DNA of 64,000 nucleotides from JBFMCT01 sp046565765. GTDB lineage: Bacteria; Actinomycetota; Acidimicrobiia; Acidimicrobiales; AC-14. The notes beneath the pieces are model-generated. The model worked only from the letters and a program-made list of their open reading frames with translations. It was not told the DNA's origin and ran no database searches. Shown piece after piece: positions 42,499 to 53,366 of this stretch. Positions within the stretch are counted from its first letter, which is position 1, and every line of letters begins with the position of its first letter. The stretch lies in NCBI GenBank assembly GCA_046565765.1, contig JBKHXX010000032.1, positions 1-64,000 on the forward strand, in the 5' to 3' direction. The position numbers were made by a program, and so were the translations under genes.

Positions 42499-43896
42499 AT
42501 GAGCACGACGCAGACCGGAAGGAGAGAGGCGGTGGGGACCGGGATCCCTCGCTCCTTCCGCCAGCTCCTCGCCAACACCCTCGTGACCGGGGTGACGAGC
42601 ACGTTCCTGTGGTTCGCGCTGACCTTCTGGGTCTACCTCGAGACCCGCTCGGTGGTCGCCACCGGTGTGATCGGGGGCGCGTTCAGCATCTCCCACGCCG
42701 TGCTGAGCCCCTTCTTCGGCAGCTTCGTCGACCGCCACCGCAAGCACACCGCCCTGGTGGCGACCACCGCCGTGGCCCTGGCCGCCTTCACGGTGGCCAC
42801 CGCGGTGTTCCTGAGCATCGACCGGGGCGACCTCCTCCGGGTGGGCAGCCCCTGGTTCTGGCTGCTGGTCGGCTCGACCCTCCTGGGCTCCGTGGCCGGG
42901 CAGATGCGGGGCATCGCCCTGTCCACCCTGGTCACGCTGCTCGTGCCCGAGGACCGGCGTGACCGGGCCAACGGAATGGTCGGCACGGTCACCGGGGTCA
43001 CCTTTGCCATCACCTCGGTCTTCAGCGGCCTGGCCATCGGCACCCTGGGCATGGGCTGGGCGTACTACGCCGCCCTCGCCCTCACCGCGGCCGCCCTGGT
43101 CCACGTACTGGGGATCCGCATCGACGAACCCGAGCCGGACCGGACGTCGACGGCAGGGGAGCGGGCGTGGGGCGTCGACGTGCGAGCCGCCGTGGACGCC
43201 ATCAGCGCCGTGCCCGGGCTCAAGGTGCTCATCGTGCTGGCCGCCTTCAACAACCTCCTGGGCGGCGTGTTCATGTCGCTGATGGACGCCTACGGCCTCA
43301 ACCTCGTCTCGGTCGAGGCCTGGGGCCTGCTGTGGGGGGTGATCAGCCTCGCCTTCATCGCCGGCGGCATCGTCGTCGCCCGCTTCGGCCTGGGCTCGGC
43401 ACCCCTCAAGCTGGTCCTCGCCGGCAACCTGGTCAACTGGGCGGTCTGCTCGGTGTTCGCGGTGCGGTCGTCGATCGTCCTGCTAGCCATCGGGATGATC
43501 GTGTGGCTGGGCCTCATCCCGGTGATCGAGGCGGCCGAGCAGACGATCCTCCAGCGCGCCATCCCCTTCGAGCGCCAGGGCCGGGTGTTCGGGTTCGCTC
43601 AGCTCGTAGAGAACGCCGCCTCGCCGCTGACCGCCTTCCTCATGGCCCCCCTGGCCGAGACGGTGTTCATGCCGCTGATGACCGACGGCCGGGGCGCCGA
43701 CCTGGTCGGCAGCTGGTTCGGCACCGGGCCCGAACGGGGGATCGCCCTCATGTTCACCCTCGCGGGACTGCTCGGCGTGATCGCCACCGTCAAAGCCTGG
43801 ACGTCCCGGTCCTACCGGTGCCTGGCCGCCGCCACCGGCACCGAGGTGGAGCCGAGCACCGACGCCACGCCGGACGTGGTCCCCTGCGCGGCGTAG
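42499..43896 (+). CDS. MFS-type exporter
   Basis: 465 residues from ATG 42499 with a GAGGAG ribosome-binding site at 42487. About 12 transmembrane helices; FVDRHRKHTALVATTA is the loop 2-3 motif A of MFS drug exporters. Related to EntS/MFS_3-type efflux proteins. The promoter has a SoxR/MerR-like site, which suggests induction by redox-active or antibiotic molecules. Substrate unknown. Confidence 0.85.
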   Translation: MSTTQTGRREAVGTGIPRSFRQLLANTLVTGVTSTFLWFALTFWVYLETRSVVATGVIGGAFSISHAVLSPFFGSFVDRHRKHTALVATTAVALAAFTVATAVFLSIDRGDLLRVGSPWFWLLVGSTLLGSVAGQMRGIALSTLVTLLVPEDRRDRANGMVGTVTGVTFAITSVFSGLAIGTLGMGWAYYAALALTAAALVHVLGIRIDEPEPDRTSTAGERAWGVDVRAAVDAISAVPGLKVLIVLAAFNNLLGGVFMSLMDAYGLNLVSVEAWGLLWGVISLAFIAGGIVVARFGLGSAPLKLVLAGNLVNWAVCSVFAVRSSIVLLAIGMIVWLGLIPVIEAAEQTILQRAIPFERQGRVFGFAQLVENAASPLTAFLMAPLAETVFMPLMTDGRGADLVGSWFGTGPERGIALMFTLAGLLGVIATVKAWTSRSYRCLAAATGTEVEPSTDATPDVVPCAA

Positions 43897-43964
43897 TGGT
43901 TGACTGACCTCCCCGTGAGGGAGGGATACGTCCACGGCTACGGCGGCCGGGACCACGAGCGGCC

Positions 43965-44204
43965 TCAAGGCGACCGCCCGGCGCTGAACCGCACCAGCCC
44001 GTAGGCCGAGACAACGGCCCACACCCCTTCCAGCAGCAGGAACCCGGCGTCGCCGTCGATGGCGGCCACCACCGCGAGGGTGCCCGAGCCGGACAGGTTG
44101 AGCAGCAGGTAGGCGAGCGACGTGGTGTCCAGCCGCCGCATCTGCGACAGCACGAACGCCGACAGGATCTGGACCGCGCCGACCAGTTCGAAGAGTGCCT
44201 CCAT
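43965..44204 (-). CDS. Small CBU_0592-like membrane protein
   Basis: 79 residues with three hydrophobic helices. VGAVQILSAFVLSQMRRLDT and SLAYLLLNLSGSGTLAVVAA are typical of the CBU_0592 family (small membrane proteins, function unknown). It stands between the MFS gene and the DUF4242 gene. Confidence 0.7.
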   Translation of the reverse strand: MEALFELVGAVQILSAFVLSQMRRLDTTSLAYLLLNLSGSGTLAVVAAIDGDAGFLLLEGVWAVVSAYGLVRFSAGRSP

Positions 44205-44266
44205 GGGCCCAGCATCTCAGCGCCGAGCCTGGCGACCGGCGGCCGCCCCGGCATGGGGGCTACCGG

Positions 44267-44542
44267 CTACAGGCCCCCGGTGGTGGGGTCGATGACCCGG
44301 GCGACCCGGCACACCGCCTCGGCCGGGAAACCGCCACGGGTGGCGTGCTCCCGCACCCGGTCCGCATCGGGGGCGATGTACACGCAGAAGATCTTGTCGT
44401 CGGTCACGTAGCTGTGCAGCCACTGCACGTCGCCGCCCATCTCGTTCAGCACGCTGTTGCTCTTCTCGCCGATACCTCGGATGTCGTCGTCGCCCAGGGC
44501 GCCGACACCGGGAAGAGGCCGCTCGATCACGTACTTCGGCAT
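44267..44542 (-). CDS. DUF4242 (SCO4226-type nickel-binding) protein
   Basis: 91 residues from ATG 44542, with an AAAGGA box upstream. MPKYVIERPLPGVGALGDDD and VQWLHSYVTDDKIFCVYIAP, DADRVREHATRGGFPAEAV match DUF4242, a ferredoxin-like fold; SCO4226 of Streptomyces binds nickel. It lies 53 bases after the SARP-type gene on the same strand, an arrangement often seen in actinobacteria, so joint expression is plausible. Confidence 0.8.
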   Translation of the reverse strand: MPKYVIERPLPGVGALGDDDIRGIGEKSNSVLNEMGGDVQWLHSYVTDDKIFCVYIAPDADRVREHATRGGFPAEAVCRVARVIDPTTGGL

Positions 44543-44595
44543 CGCATGTGGTCCTTTCGGGAGTGGATGCGACGACCGTACGGAGCCGACCTTCC

Positions 44596-47500
44596 TCAAA
44601 CCTTCCCGGCGGCGTGGGGCCGGCTCGACCGGCTCCGCGCCGGTACGCCCTCGATGGTGCGGCGGCAACGGGCGGCGTCCAACCGCTGGCCCAGCCGCTC
44701 GAACGACTCAGCGGCCGCGCCCAGCCGCCCGACACCCGCCTCCGTGTCGCCACCGGCAAGGGCCAGGTGGCCGCGGACCTCCTCCAGGGCGGCCGGCCAA
44801 CCGCCTTGGGGGTAGAACGCGGCGGCCACGCCCTCGGCCCGGGCCAGGTAGGCGCCGGCCCCCTGGAGGTCACCGGCCTGGGCGCAGGCGATGGCGGCGG
44901 GGACCGTGAGGTTGATGGAGCACGGAGGGCACGTCTCGATCGGACCACGGATGCCCCGGCTCGCCTCGTCGACGGCGGCCAGGGCCTCGGCCGCGCTGGG
45001 CGCTGACTGGATGGCGGTGCCGTACACGCGGTCGAGCAGGTGCCGGATGCCGACGGGCGAGCCCCGCGCGGCCGAGAGAGCGGCCGCCAGGGCAGCCCTC
45101 GCCCCGGCGGCATCACCCTCGGCCACGGACGCCTGGGCGAGGCGCTGGAGGCTCAGCGCCTGGCCGCACAGGAGGCCGACGCGGCTGTGCTGGTCGGCCG
45201 CCGAACGCAGGTGGCGGACGGCCTCGTCGGTCCTGCCCATCAGCAGGTGGGCCTCGCCCAGCATGGTGGTGGCAAAGGCCTCCGCCCGCAGGGCCCCCGA
45301 CGCAGCGGCCCGGTCACGGAGGTCGGAGGCGAAGCTGAGGACGTCGGGGTACGGCACGCCGCCGTAGAGGTACGACTCCGCCACGCACAGGTGGGCGTCC
45401 ATGACCACTGCGGCCAGGTCGGGCCGGACCTGCGTGTCGAGCAGGTCCAGCACCACCCGCTGGGGCCAGGCGCCTCGCTCGTGGGCGACCATGGCGAGCA
45501 CCATGGTGGCGTCCACGAAGTCGCGGACGCTGCCCGTCTCCTCGGCCCGCTGCCTGGCCTCCCGGCCCGCCGCCTCGGCATCGTCCAGCGCACCCGAGCA
45601 CCAGCAGGCCAGGCCGCGGGCCACCAGCAACTGCCCCCGCAGCGCCGGCGGCACCCACCGCACCGCCTCGAGCGTCTCGACGGCGGAAGGGACGTCGCCG
45701 GCGACGATGAGGGCCTTGGCCCGCTTCACGAGCAGGGCCGCCCGCTCCGGCTCAGGGGAGAGGGTGATGGCCACGGAGTAGGCGGCCGGCGCGCCGGGGT
45801 CGCCGAGCCCGTCCATCGCCTCAGCCCTGAGCGCCAGGAAGGAGGGGTCGCGGGGCGAGAGCGCCAAGCCCCGCTCGACCGCCCCCAAGGCGTCGGCGTG
45901 GGCGCCCAGGCCGAGCGCCTCGCTCGCGGCCCGGCGCAGCCATGGCAGCGCGTCCTGCGACCGCCCTGCGGCCAGGAGGTGGTGGACGACACGTGCCGGG
46001 GGAGCGCCAAGGGCCGCCAACCGGTCGGCGGCCCCGCCGTGCGCCGTCCGCCGGTCGTCGGCGGCCACGCCAACCGTGAGCCGCTCCCGTACCAGGTCGT
46101 GGCGGAAGCGGTAGCTGCTTCCCTGGCGGGCGACTACGCCCCCGGCCATGGCCTGTTCGAGGTCGTCGAGGGCCCGGTCGCCGTCCACTCCCGCCAACGC
46201 GGCGTACTCGTCGGCCGTGAACTGGTGGGCGATCAGGGCAACCCGGCACAGCGATCCCCGGGTGGGTGCAGCCAACCGCTCGAGGCGAACGTCCACCGCG
46301 CCGTAGGCGCCGGCGTCAGCGGCGGCCTCGTCGGAGCTCAGGGCGGCCGCCACCTCCAGGGCGAAGAAGGGATTGCCGCCGCTCAGCTCCCAGGCCAGCT
46401 CCAGCTCGCTGTGCGACGGGTCCCGGTCCAAGACGTCGGCCACGATGGCGTCGCTCTCCGTGCGGCTCAGGGGGTTCAGGGCGATCTCGACCCCGACGCC
46501 CCGCCCGACCATGTGGCGGACCACCGACCGGCTCCGCTCGTCCTCGTCGGGGCGGAGCGTGGCCAGCACGAGCATCCCCCGGGGCGTCGCGGCATCGGCC
46601 AGGACTTCGGCCAGGGCCAGCGTGTCGTCGTCCACCCACTGGAGGTCGTCGAGGAAGAGCATGCTGCCGGCCCCGCCGGCGGACGAGACCACCCGGCCCA
46701 GGAGGTGGAGCACCGCGTGGCGGTGGACGGGAGGACCCGGTTGGTCGGAGGCCAGGCCGGTGAGCCGGGCGAGGAGGGCCTGCTCGCCCTCGCCCAGAGC
46801 GCCGGCCAGCTCCGGCCGTTCGAACAGCGCGGCCTGCAGAGCCTCGACCAGCGGCCAGTACGGCACCGACGACGTCTGCTCCCGGCCCGAGCCCCGCATC
46901 ACCATCCAGCCGTCGCCGGCGACGTGTTCGACCAGTTCCTCGCCCATGCGGGTCTTGCCGATGCCCGCCGGGCCCGTCACGAAGAGGGCGGCGGGCCGGC
47001 CCTCCGACGCCCGCCTCAGCGCGGCCCGGGCCCGCACCAGCTCGACTTCCCGTCCTACCAGCGCCGGCTTCACCCAGCCGGAAGCGGCGGCGCCCAGGAC
47101 CTCCCGGTAGAGACGGACCGTCTCGGGTCCGGGCAGCACGCCCAGCTCCCGGCCGAGGATCGTCCGTAGGCGCTGGAACTGGCGGATGGCGGCGTGCAGC
47201 CGGCCCGCCTCGGCGTGCTCCTTCATCAGCTCCCGGTGAGCCACCTCATCGGTCGGCTCCGCCTCGGCCAGCTGGGCCCAGGCGCCGGCCGCCCGCAGGA
47301 GCTCGAGGCGCAGGCGACGCATCCGCGCCCGCGGCCCGCTGGCCCAATCCTCGTACCGCTCCTCGGGCAGGACCTCGGCGCGCAGCTCGCGAGCCACGGC
47401 GGCGCAGGCCGCCGGGTCGTCCGAGGCCAGCGCCGCCTGGGCGGCCGCCTCCAGCGCCATCACGTCGACGTCGACCTCGGCGGCGGGCCACAGCGCCACC

Positions 47501-47769
47501 GCCTCGCCTCGCAGCACCACCGACTCCTTGGAGCCGAGGGCTTGGCGGGCCAATGTCGCCGTCTTGTGGAGGTTGGCCCTCGCCGCCTCGGGGGACAGCT
47601 CCGGCCACAGGACGTCCATCACGTGCTCGGTGGCGAGCCGGCGCCGGGGCGCCAGCGCCAGGAGAGCGACGAGCTGCGTCGCTCGCCGGCTCCTCCAGGC
47701 GCTGGCCTCGACGATCGACCCGTCCACCGACACCGACAGGCCGCCGAGGAGGCACACCCGGACCCGCAC
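44596..47769 (-). CDS. SARP/BTAD-type regulator with AAA ATPase and TPR regions
   Basis: 1057 residues. An N-terminal SARP DNA-binding domain (VRVCLLGGLSVSVDGSIVEA; HVMDVLWPELSPEAARANLH) is followed by a bacterial transcriptional activation domain (RLHAAIRQFQRLRTILGREL). The STAND-type ATPase has GPAGIGKTRMGEEL (Walker A, about residue 260) and FLDDLQWVDDD (Walker B). The rest is helical TPR-like repeats. It probably activates nearby genes on ligand binding. The start is GTG 47769. It is convergent with nothing and upstream of the DUF4242 gene. Confidence 0.85.
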   Translation of the reverse strand: MRVRVCLLGGLSVSVDGSIVEASAWRSRRATQLVALLALAPRRRLATEHVMDVLWPELSPEAARANLHKTATLARQALGSKESVVLRGEAVALWPAAEVDVDVMALEAAAQAALASDDPAACAAVARELRAEVLPEERYEDWASGPRARMRRLRLELLRAAGAWAQLAEAEPTDEVAHRELMKEHAEAGRLHAAIRQFQRLRTILGRELGVLPGPETVRLYREVLGAAASGWVKPALVGREVELVRARAALRRASEGRPAALFVTGPAGIGKTRMGEELVEHVAGDGWMVMRGSGREQTSSVPYWPLVEALQAALFERPELAGALGEGEQALLARLTGLASDQPGPPVHRHAVLHLLGRVVSSAGGAGSMLFLDDLQWVDDDTLALAEVLADAATPRGMLVLATLRPDEDERSRSVVRHMVGRGVGVEIALNPLSRTESDAIVADVLDRDPSHSELELAWELSGGNPFFALEVAAALSSDEAAADAGAYGAVDVRLERLAAPTRGSLCRVALIAHQFTADEYAALAGVDGDRALDDLEQAMAGGVVARQGSSYRFRHDLVRERLTVGVAADDRRTAHGGAADRLAALGAPPARVVHHLLAAGRSQDALPWLRRAASEALGLGAHADALGAVERGLALSPRDPSFLALRAEAMDGLGDPGAPAAYSVAITLSPEPERAALLVKRAKALIVAGDVPSAVETLEAVRWVPPALRGQLLVARGLACWCSGALDDAEAAGREARQRAEETGSVRDFVDATMVLAMVAHERGAWPQRVVLDLLDTQVRPDLAAVVMDAHLCVAESYLYGGVPYPDVLSFASDLRDRAAASGALRAEAFATTMLGEAHLLMGRTDEAVRHLRSAADQHSRVGLLCGQALSLQRLAQASVAEGDAAGARAALAAALSAARGSPVGIRHLLDRVYGTAIQSAPSAAEALAAVDEASRGIRGPIETCPPCSINLTVPAAIACAQAGDLQGAGAYLARAEGVAAAFYPQGGWPAALEEVRGHLALAGGDTEAGVGRLGAAAESFERLGQRLDAARCRRTIEGVPARSRSSRPHAAGKV

Positions 47770-47897
47770 ACCGGCCAGTCTCGCAGACGCCCGCTCCCGT
47801 TACCTTCTCACCATGACGCCGAGCTCCGACCCGTCGGGCAACCTGGTGCGCATCGCCGAGGCCTGACCGGCGCCGGCGGGGGAGTGCCGCAACCGAG

Positions 47898-50264
<2,367 letters not shown>

Positions 50265-50282
50265 CGCGAAGCGGGCCGCCGC

Positions 50283-50503
50283 GTCAGACGGTCCAGGTGC
50301 GCGAACTCGACGACGACGTGTACGACGCGCTCAGGCGACGCGCCGCCAAGGCCGGCTTGAGCCCGAGCTGCTGCGGCGGGAGGCCACCCGCATCGCAGCA
50401 CGCCGACGGTCGAGGAATGGCTCGCCAGGACGTGCCGCCGGCCGTCAAGATCGAGCGGTCCGATGTGATCGCGGCGCTCGACGAGTCCGAGGCGAGTGGC
50501 CGG
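50283..50503 (+). pseudogene. Decayed VapB/FitA-type antitoxin
   Basis: VQVRELDDDVYDALRRRAAK, then AGLSP, is the beginning of a FitA/VapB antitoxin. After about 50362 the frame shifts: ELLRREATRIAARR is in the +1 frame, then TVEEWLART in another. IERSDVIAALDESEAS closes the antitoxin region. At least two frame changes disrupt it. It lies immediately before a fragment of the toxin. Confidence 0.6.
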
Positions 50504-50590
50504 ATGCTGGTGGTTGACGCGTCATGCCTGTACGAGGTGGTCGCCGACACCCAGCGAGCCGACGAGGTCCGTGCCCGCCGGAAATTGACA
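50504..50590 (+). pseudogene. N-terminal fragment of a VapC/PIN toxin
   Basis: MLVVDASCLYEVVADTQRAD, then EVRAR, is the first strand and acidic residue of a PIN-domain toxin. The rest is absent: the sequence runs into an unrelated segment (KLTDPAGS) and then the promoter of a second toxin-antitoxin pair. The active-site acid is kept but no nuclease domain remains, so it is non-functional. Confidence 0.6.
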
Positions 50591-50623
50591 GACCCTGCGG
50601 GCTCGACTCGTAATGCGTCTTGG

Positions 50624-50629
50624 TATACT
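50624..50629 (+). promoter_or_regulatory. -10 of a near-leaderless antitoxin promoter
   Basis: TATACT (50624-50629) lies six bases before ATG 50636, so transcription would start at or next to the start codon. A TTGACA at 50585-50590 is 33 bases upstream, too far to be its -35; TCGACT (50603-50608) is closer but weak. Confidence 0.4.
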
Positions 50630-50635
50630 CACGGT

Positions 50636-50896
50636 ATGACGCAGATAGCCGTGAAACTGCCAGATCGGCTGGTGCGCGAGCTCGACGAACTGGTCGCCCA
50701 GGGGCTGTTCCCGAGCCGCTCGTCGGCCGTTCGGCGAGCGGTCGAGATCATCGTTTCGGGGCAGCGACGACATGCGCTGGAGGAGGCGTACGCCAACGGC
50801 TATCGACTGGCACCTGAGTCCGAGAGCGAGTTGGTGGAGGCGATCCGCCTGGCGAAGCAGGCGATCGATGACGAGCCTTGGGAGAAGTGGTGGTAG
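50636..50896 (+). CDS. Ribbon-helix-helix antitoxin of a MazEF-type pair
   Basis: 86 residues from ATG 50636. MTQIAVKLPDRLVRELDELV and FPSRSSAVRRAVEIIV form a ribbon-helix-helix DNA-binding domain; the C-terminal acidic/Trp segment (LAKQAIDDEPWEKWW) would bind the toxin. It overlaps the toxin gene by about 10 bases. The pair likely autoregulates its promoter. Confidence 0.85.
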   Translation: MTQIAVKLPDRLVRELDELVAQGLFPSRSSAVRRAVEIIVSGQRRHALEEAYANGYRLAPESESELVEAIRLAKQAIDDEPWEKWW

Positions 50897-51201
50897 CGAG
50901 AGGCGAGGTCTGGTGGGGCGAGACCCCGGACGAGAAGGGCCGGCCGTTTCTCGTCGTGAGCCGAGATGCGGCGAACCGCGTGATGCAGCGGGTCCTCGTG
51001 GCGCCCGTAACGAGCCGCATTCGCGGCATTCCCAGCGAGCTACCACTTGGCAAGGCCGAAGGCCTCCCGATGCCGTCCGTTGCCTCCTTCGACAATCTTC
51101 AGCCGTTTCCGAAGGCAATGCTCGTCCACCGGATCGGAGAGTTAGGTCCGGATCGGTCCCGCGAGATCTGCCACACCGCGGGCGTGACCCTCGACTGTTA
51201 A
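50887..51201 (+). CDS. MazF/PemK-type endoribonuclease toxin
   Basis: 104 residues from GTG 50887; GTG 50890 and TTG 50878 are alternatives. VARGEVWWGETPDEKGRPFL and VVSRDAANRVMQRVLVAPVT match the MazF/PemK fold with the conserved RGEVWW and RP..VVS motifs. It would cleave mRNA at specific sites and be neutralised by the upstream antitoxin. Intact. Confidence 0.85.
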   Translation: MVVARGEVWWGETPDEKGRPFLVVSRDAANRVMQRVLVAPVTSRIRGIPSELPLGKAEGLPMPSVASFDNLQPFPKAMLVHRIGELGPDRSREICHTAGVTLDC

Positions 51202-51347
51202 GGCCTGCGCATCCGGGCTTCAGTTCACAACACCAGGGATGAAGTCGCCTGATGCAATCCCTTGCTGTCGCCGCCCATAAGATAGGTTATGTTAAGTCAA
51301 GCCAGCTCCCCACAGAGCCGCAAGAGTTTCCGAGCGTCTGTTGTCGT

Positions 51348-51387
51348 GCGCAGCCGGAATGTCAGCGGAAACGCAGCCGACGTGTCA
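51348..51387 (+). repeat. 40-base TGTCA repeat, copy A
   Basis: The motif is GCAGCCGGAATGTCAGCGGA plus the following 20 bases ending GACGTGTC. Copy B at 56848-56887 differs at one position (51372 A against 56872 G). The distance between the two copies is exactly 5500 bases. Copy C at 51544-51583 is a more divergent direct copy. Confidence 0.75.
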
Positions 51388-51479
51388 GCGCCGTGCGTGG
51401 GCCGCCACGAAGGCCAGCTGACCCGAAACCGCTGACAACTCTCTGCGTAGGGCCGCTGACACGTCGCTGCGCATCGCCG

Positions 51480-51504
51480 CTGTCATTTCTCACGCGGTGT
51501 GACA
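51480..51504 (+). repeat. 25-base repeat CTGTCAT...GTGACA, copy 1
   Basis: CTGTCATTTCTCACGCGGTG plus TGACA. Copy 2 at 57541-57565 is identical at 22 of 25 positions, and a partial copy is at 56995-57012. The first and last five bases (TGTCA/TGACA) are inverted, as in a short palindrome. Confidence 0.65.
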
Positions 51505-51543
51505 TCTGTAAAACGACAGCGATCTGCCAGCGGGATGTCAGAC

Positions 51544-51583
51544 GCAGCCGAGATGTCAGCGGAAACGCAGGCGACGTGTCAGC
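51544..51583 (+). repeat. 40-base TGTCA repeat, copy C
   Basis: GCAGCCGAGATGTCAGCGGA followed by AACGCAGGCGACGTGTCAGC. It is a direct, slightly divergent copy of the element at 51348. Confidence 0.65.
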
Positions 51584-51632
51584 GCCTTTGCGCAGAGCGA
51601 TGTCAGCACCGTTGCGCAATGAGATGACAGCG

Positions 51633-52361
51633 CTACGAGCCGCGCGACGGCGTAGCGGCCTTCTTCGGTCGAGCGCTCGATCGGGGCGCCGGACGGGGCT
51701 GAGCGAGCAGCTGCGCAAGCTGGGCCTGGAGTTCAACGAACTGGGCGTCGTGCCGCTGCCGCTCGGCTCGTAACTCCGCCTCGGCGTTCTCCAGCCGGTG
51801 CGCCAAGTCGTCCGCCCGTCGGGTCGCCGCGTCGGCGGCCGACCGGGCCGTGGCGATCTCGACGCGGGCCTCCGCCAGCGACCTCTCCGCCCTGGCCGCT
51901 CGCTCCACTGCGTGCTGGCGGGCTGCCTCGGTGCGGGACGCCTGCTCATCGGCCGCCTGGGCCCGAGCCTCCGTCGTGGCCACCGCCGTGTTGGCTCGAT
52001 CGAGCTCCGCCAGGAGCCGGGCCACCTCTTCTTCATGGGCGGCCGCCGCCTTGGCGGCCGCCTCGTCCCACCGCGCCAGCTCCTCCTTGTGGGCGATAAC
52101 CGCGTGGTCGAGCGAGTCGGTGGCCGCAGTCGCAGTGGCCAGCGCCGTGCGCAGCTCTTCCGCCTCGGCCTCGTGCCCTCCCGCTCGTGCTGCCTCTCGG
52201 CGTGCTCGGCCTCGAGCTCGTCCCTGGCGCGCGCACCGTCGGCGGCGGCGTCGGCGGCCGACCGCTGGGCGGCGAGGACCTGGGAGGTGGTCTCGGCGCG
52301 GAGCCTGGCGGCCTCGGCGGCGTAGCGACTGGGTCCGCCCCCGCCAGGGCCGCCCGGTGGC
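51633..52361 (-). pseudogene. 3' remnant of a KfrA-like coiled-coil protein
   Basis: The minus strand encodes AEAARLRAETTSQVLAAQRS and ARARDELEAEHAERQHE in one frame, then ELRTALATATAATDSLDHAV and a long coiled coil in another, ending ARPKKAATPSRGS. The frame change lies near 52176-52182. Alanine/glutamate heptads are like the coiled coil of plasmid KfrA-type DNA-binding proteins; the N-terminal DNA-binding part is missing, replaced by transposase sequence. Beyond KfrA-like coiled coil, family identity is uncertain. Confidence 0.55.
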
Positions 52362-53225
52362 GCCGTCGTAGCGGTCCCGGCGGGAGCGGTGGCCGTGACG
52401 GGCGTCGGGATCGACCGTCGAGATGACCCGCTGGGGCGCCACGCCCTGGCGGACCACCGGCCCCTCGCCCCCGTCGTCGACGTCCTGGCCGGCGACAGTG
52501 GCCAGCAGAGCGGCAGCCGCCACCAGCTCGGCGTCGTCCAGCCCGGCGCACGCCTCGACCACAAGACGGGCGTCGGTGAACAGCTCGGCCACCAGGGCCG
52601 CCCGCTCGGCGGCCGACGCCCAGCAGATCTGCGGCTTGCCGGCGGCGCCGTAGTCGTCGCGGGCGAGGCGGGAGCGCACCTCGGCCGCCCGCTCGGGCGC
52701 CACCACTCCCAGCCGCTCCAGGCAGCGCCGCAGGGCGGAGCGGATCAGACTGACTGTGTCCTGGGTGAGCACCGAGTCGGCGATCCCGGTGGAGTCGACG
52801 GCTCGACGGTGGCCGATCACCCCCGCCTGCTTGGCCACCCGCAGGAACTGGGCGTTGAGGAACTCGACCATGCCGGCCCGCAGCAGCCGGGCCCGGAACT
52901 CGGCGAGGCAGGCGTGGGGAATGCCGCGGTGGTCGAGCGGGAGCCCCAGCGCCGCCTTCCAGGACAGGTCCAGGCGGCTGCGGCGCTCCGCCTCACGGTC
53001 GGACACCCCGTAGAAGAGCTGTGCCAACAGCAGGGCAGCCAGCACCGACGGCGGGTGCGAGCGGCGCCCACGCCGGGACGGGTAGAGCGGCTCGAAGTCC
53101 TCATCCCGGAACAGCGACCCACGTGCCCGACCCAGCGTCGCCAGGAACCCCTCGTCGTCGAGGAGGTCGTCGCACAGCACGTCGGCGTCCCACAACAGGC
53201 CTTGGTCGTCGGCGTCGCCTCGCAT
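52362..53225 (-). pseudogene. Truncated IS1182-type transposase
   Basis: Starts MRGDADDQGLLWDADVLCDD and contains PPSVLAALLLAQLFYGVSDR, then AVDSTGIADSVLTQD and ISTVDPDARHGHRSRRDRYD. This is the N-terminal part of an IS1182-like DDE transposase including the first catalytic Asp. At about 52361, after YDG, the sequence jumps into an unrelated coiled-coil gene, so the C-terminal catalytic residues are lost. The fused frame stays open to 51633, giving a chimaeric 530-residue reading frame. Confidence 0.75.
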
Positions 53226-53320
53226 GAGTCGAGTCTGCGGGATCACGTCAGCTCAGCCGTGGATTTCCGACCACCCAACTAGGAGAGCGCCCGAGGCCGC
53301 GAGTCGCCTTGTAGTCGCGA

Positions 53321-53337
53321 CCGGGCCATCGGCCCGG
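53321..53337 (-). terminator. Hairpin after the PP2C phosphatase gene
   Basis: CCGGGCC (53321-53327), ATC, GGCCCGG (53331-53337) form a 7-bp stem with a three-base loop, 30 bases past the stop of the minus-strand phosphatase. There is no T-run, so it is a possible terminator only. Confidence 0.4.
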
Positions 53338-53366
53338 CTCGGAGCGGCGCCCTCGCCGTGCCGCGC

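Larger units (their letters stand above)
51202..51632. other. Non-coding repeat-rich region
   Basis: 431 bases with no supported gene. It contains two copies of the 40-base repeat (51348-51387, 51544-51583), one copy of a 25-base repeat (51480-51504), and several further TGTCA/TGACA units. The composition is AT-richer than the genes near it. The structure resembles the ends of an IS21-type element, but no transposase gene of that family lies here. Confidence 0.6.

Noticed and set aside
51348..51640. CRISPR array
   Set aside because: Repeats are unequal, irregularly spaced and not separated by unique spacers of constant size; no cas genes. They fit IS-end remnants better.
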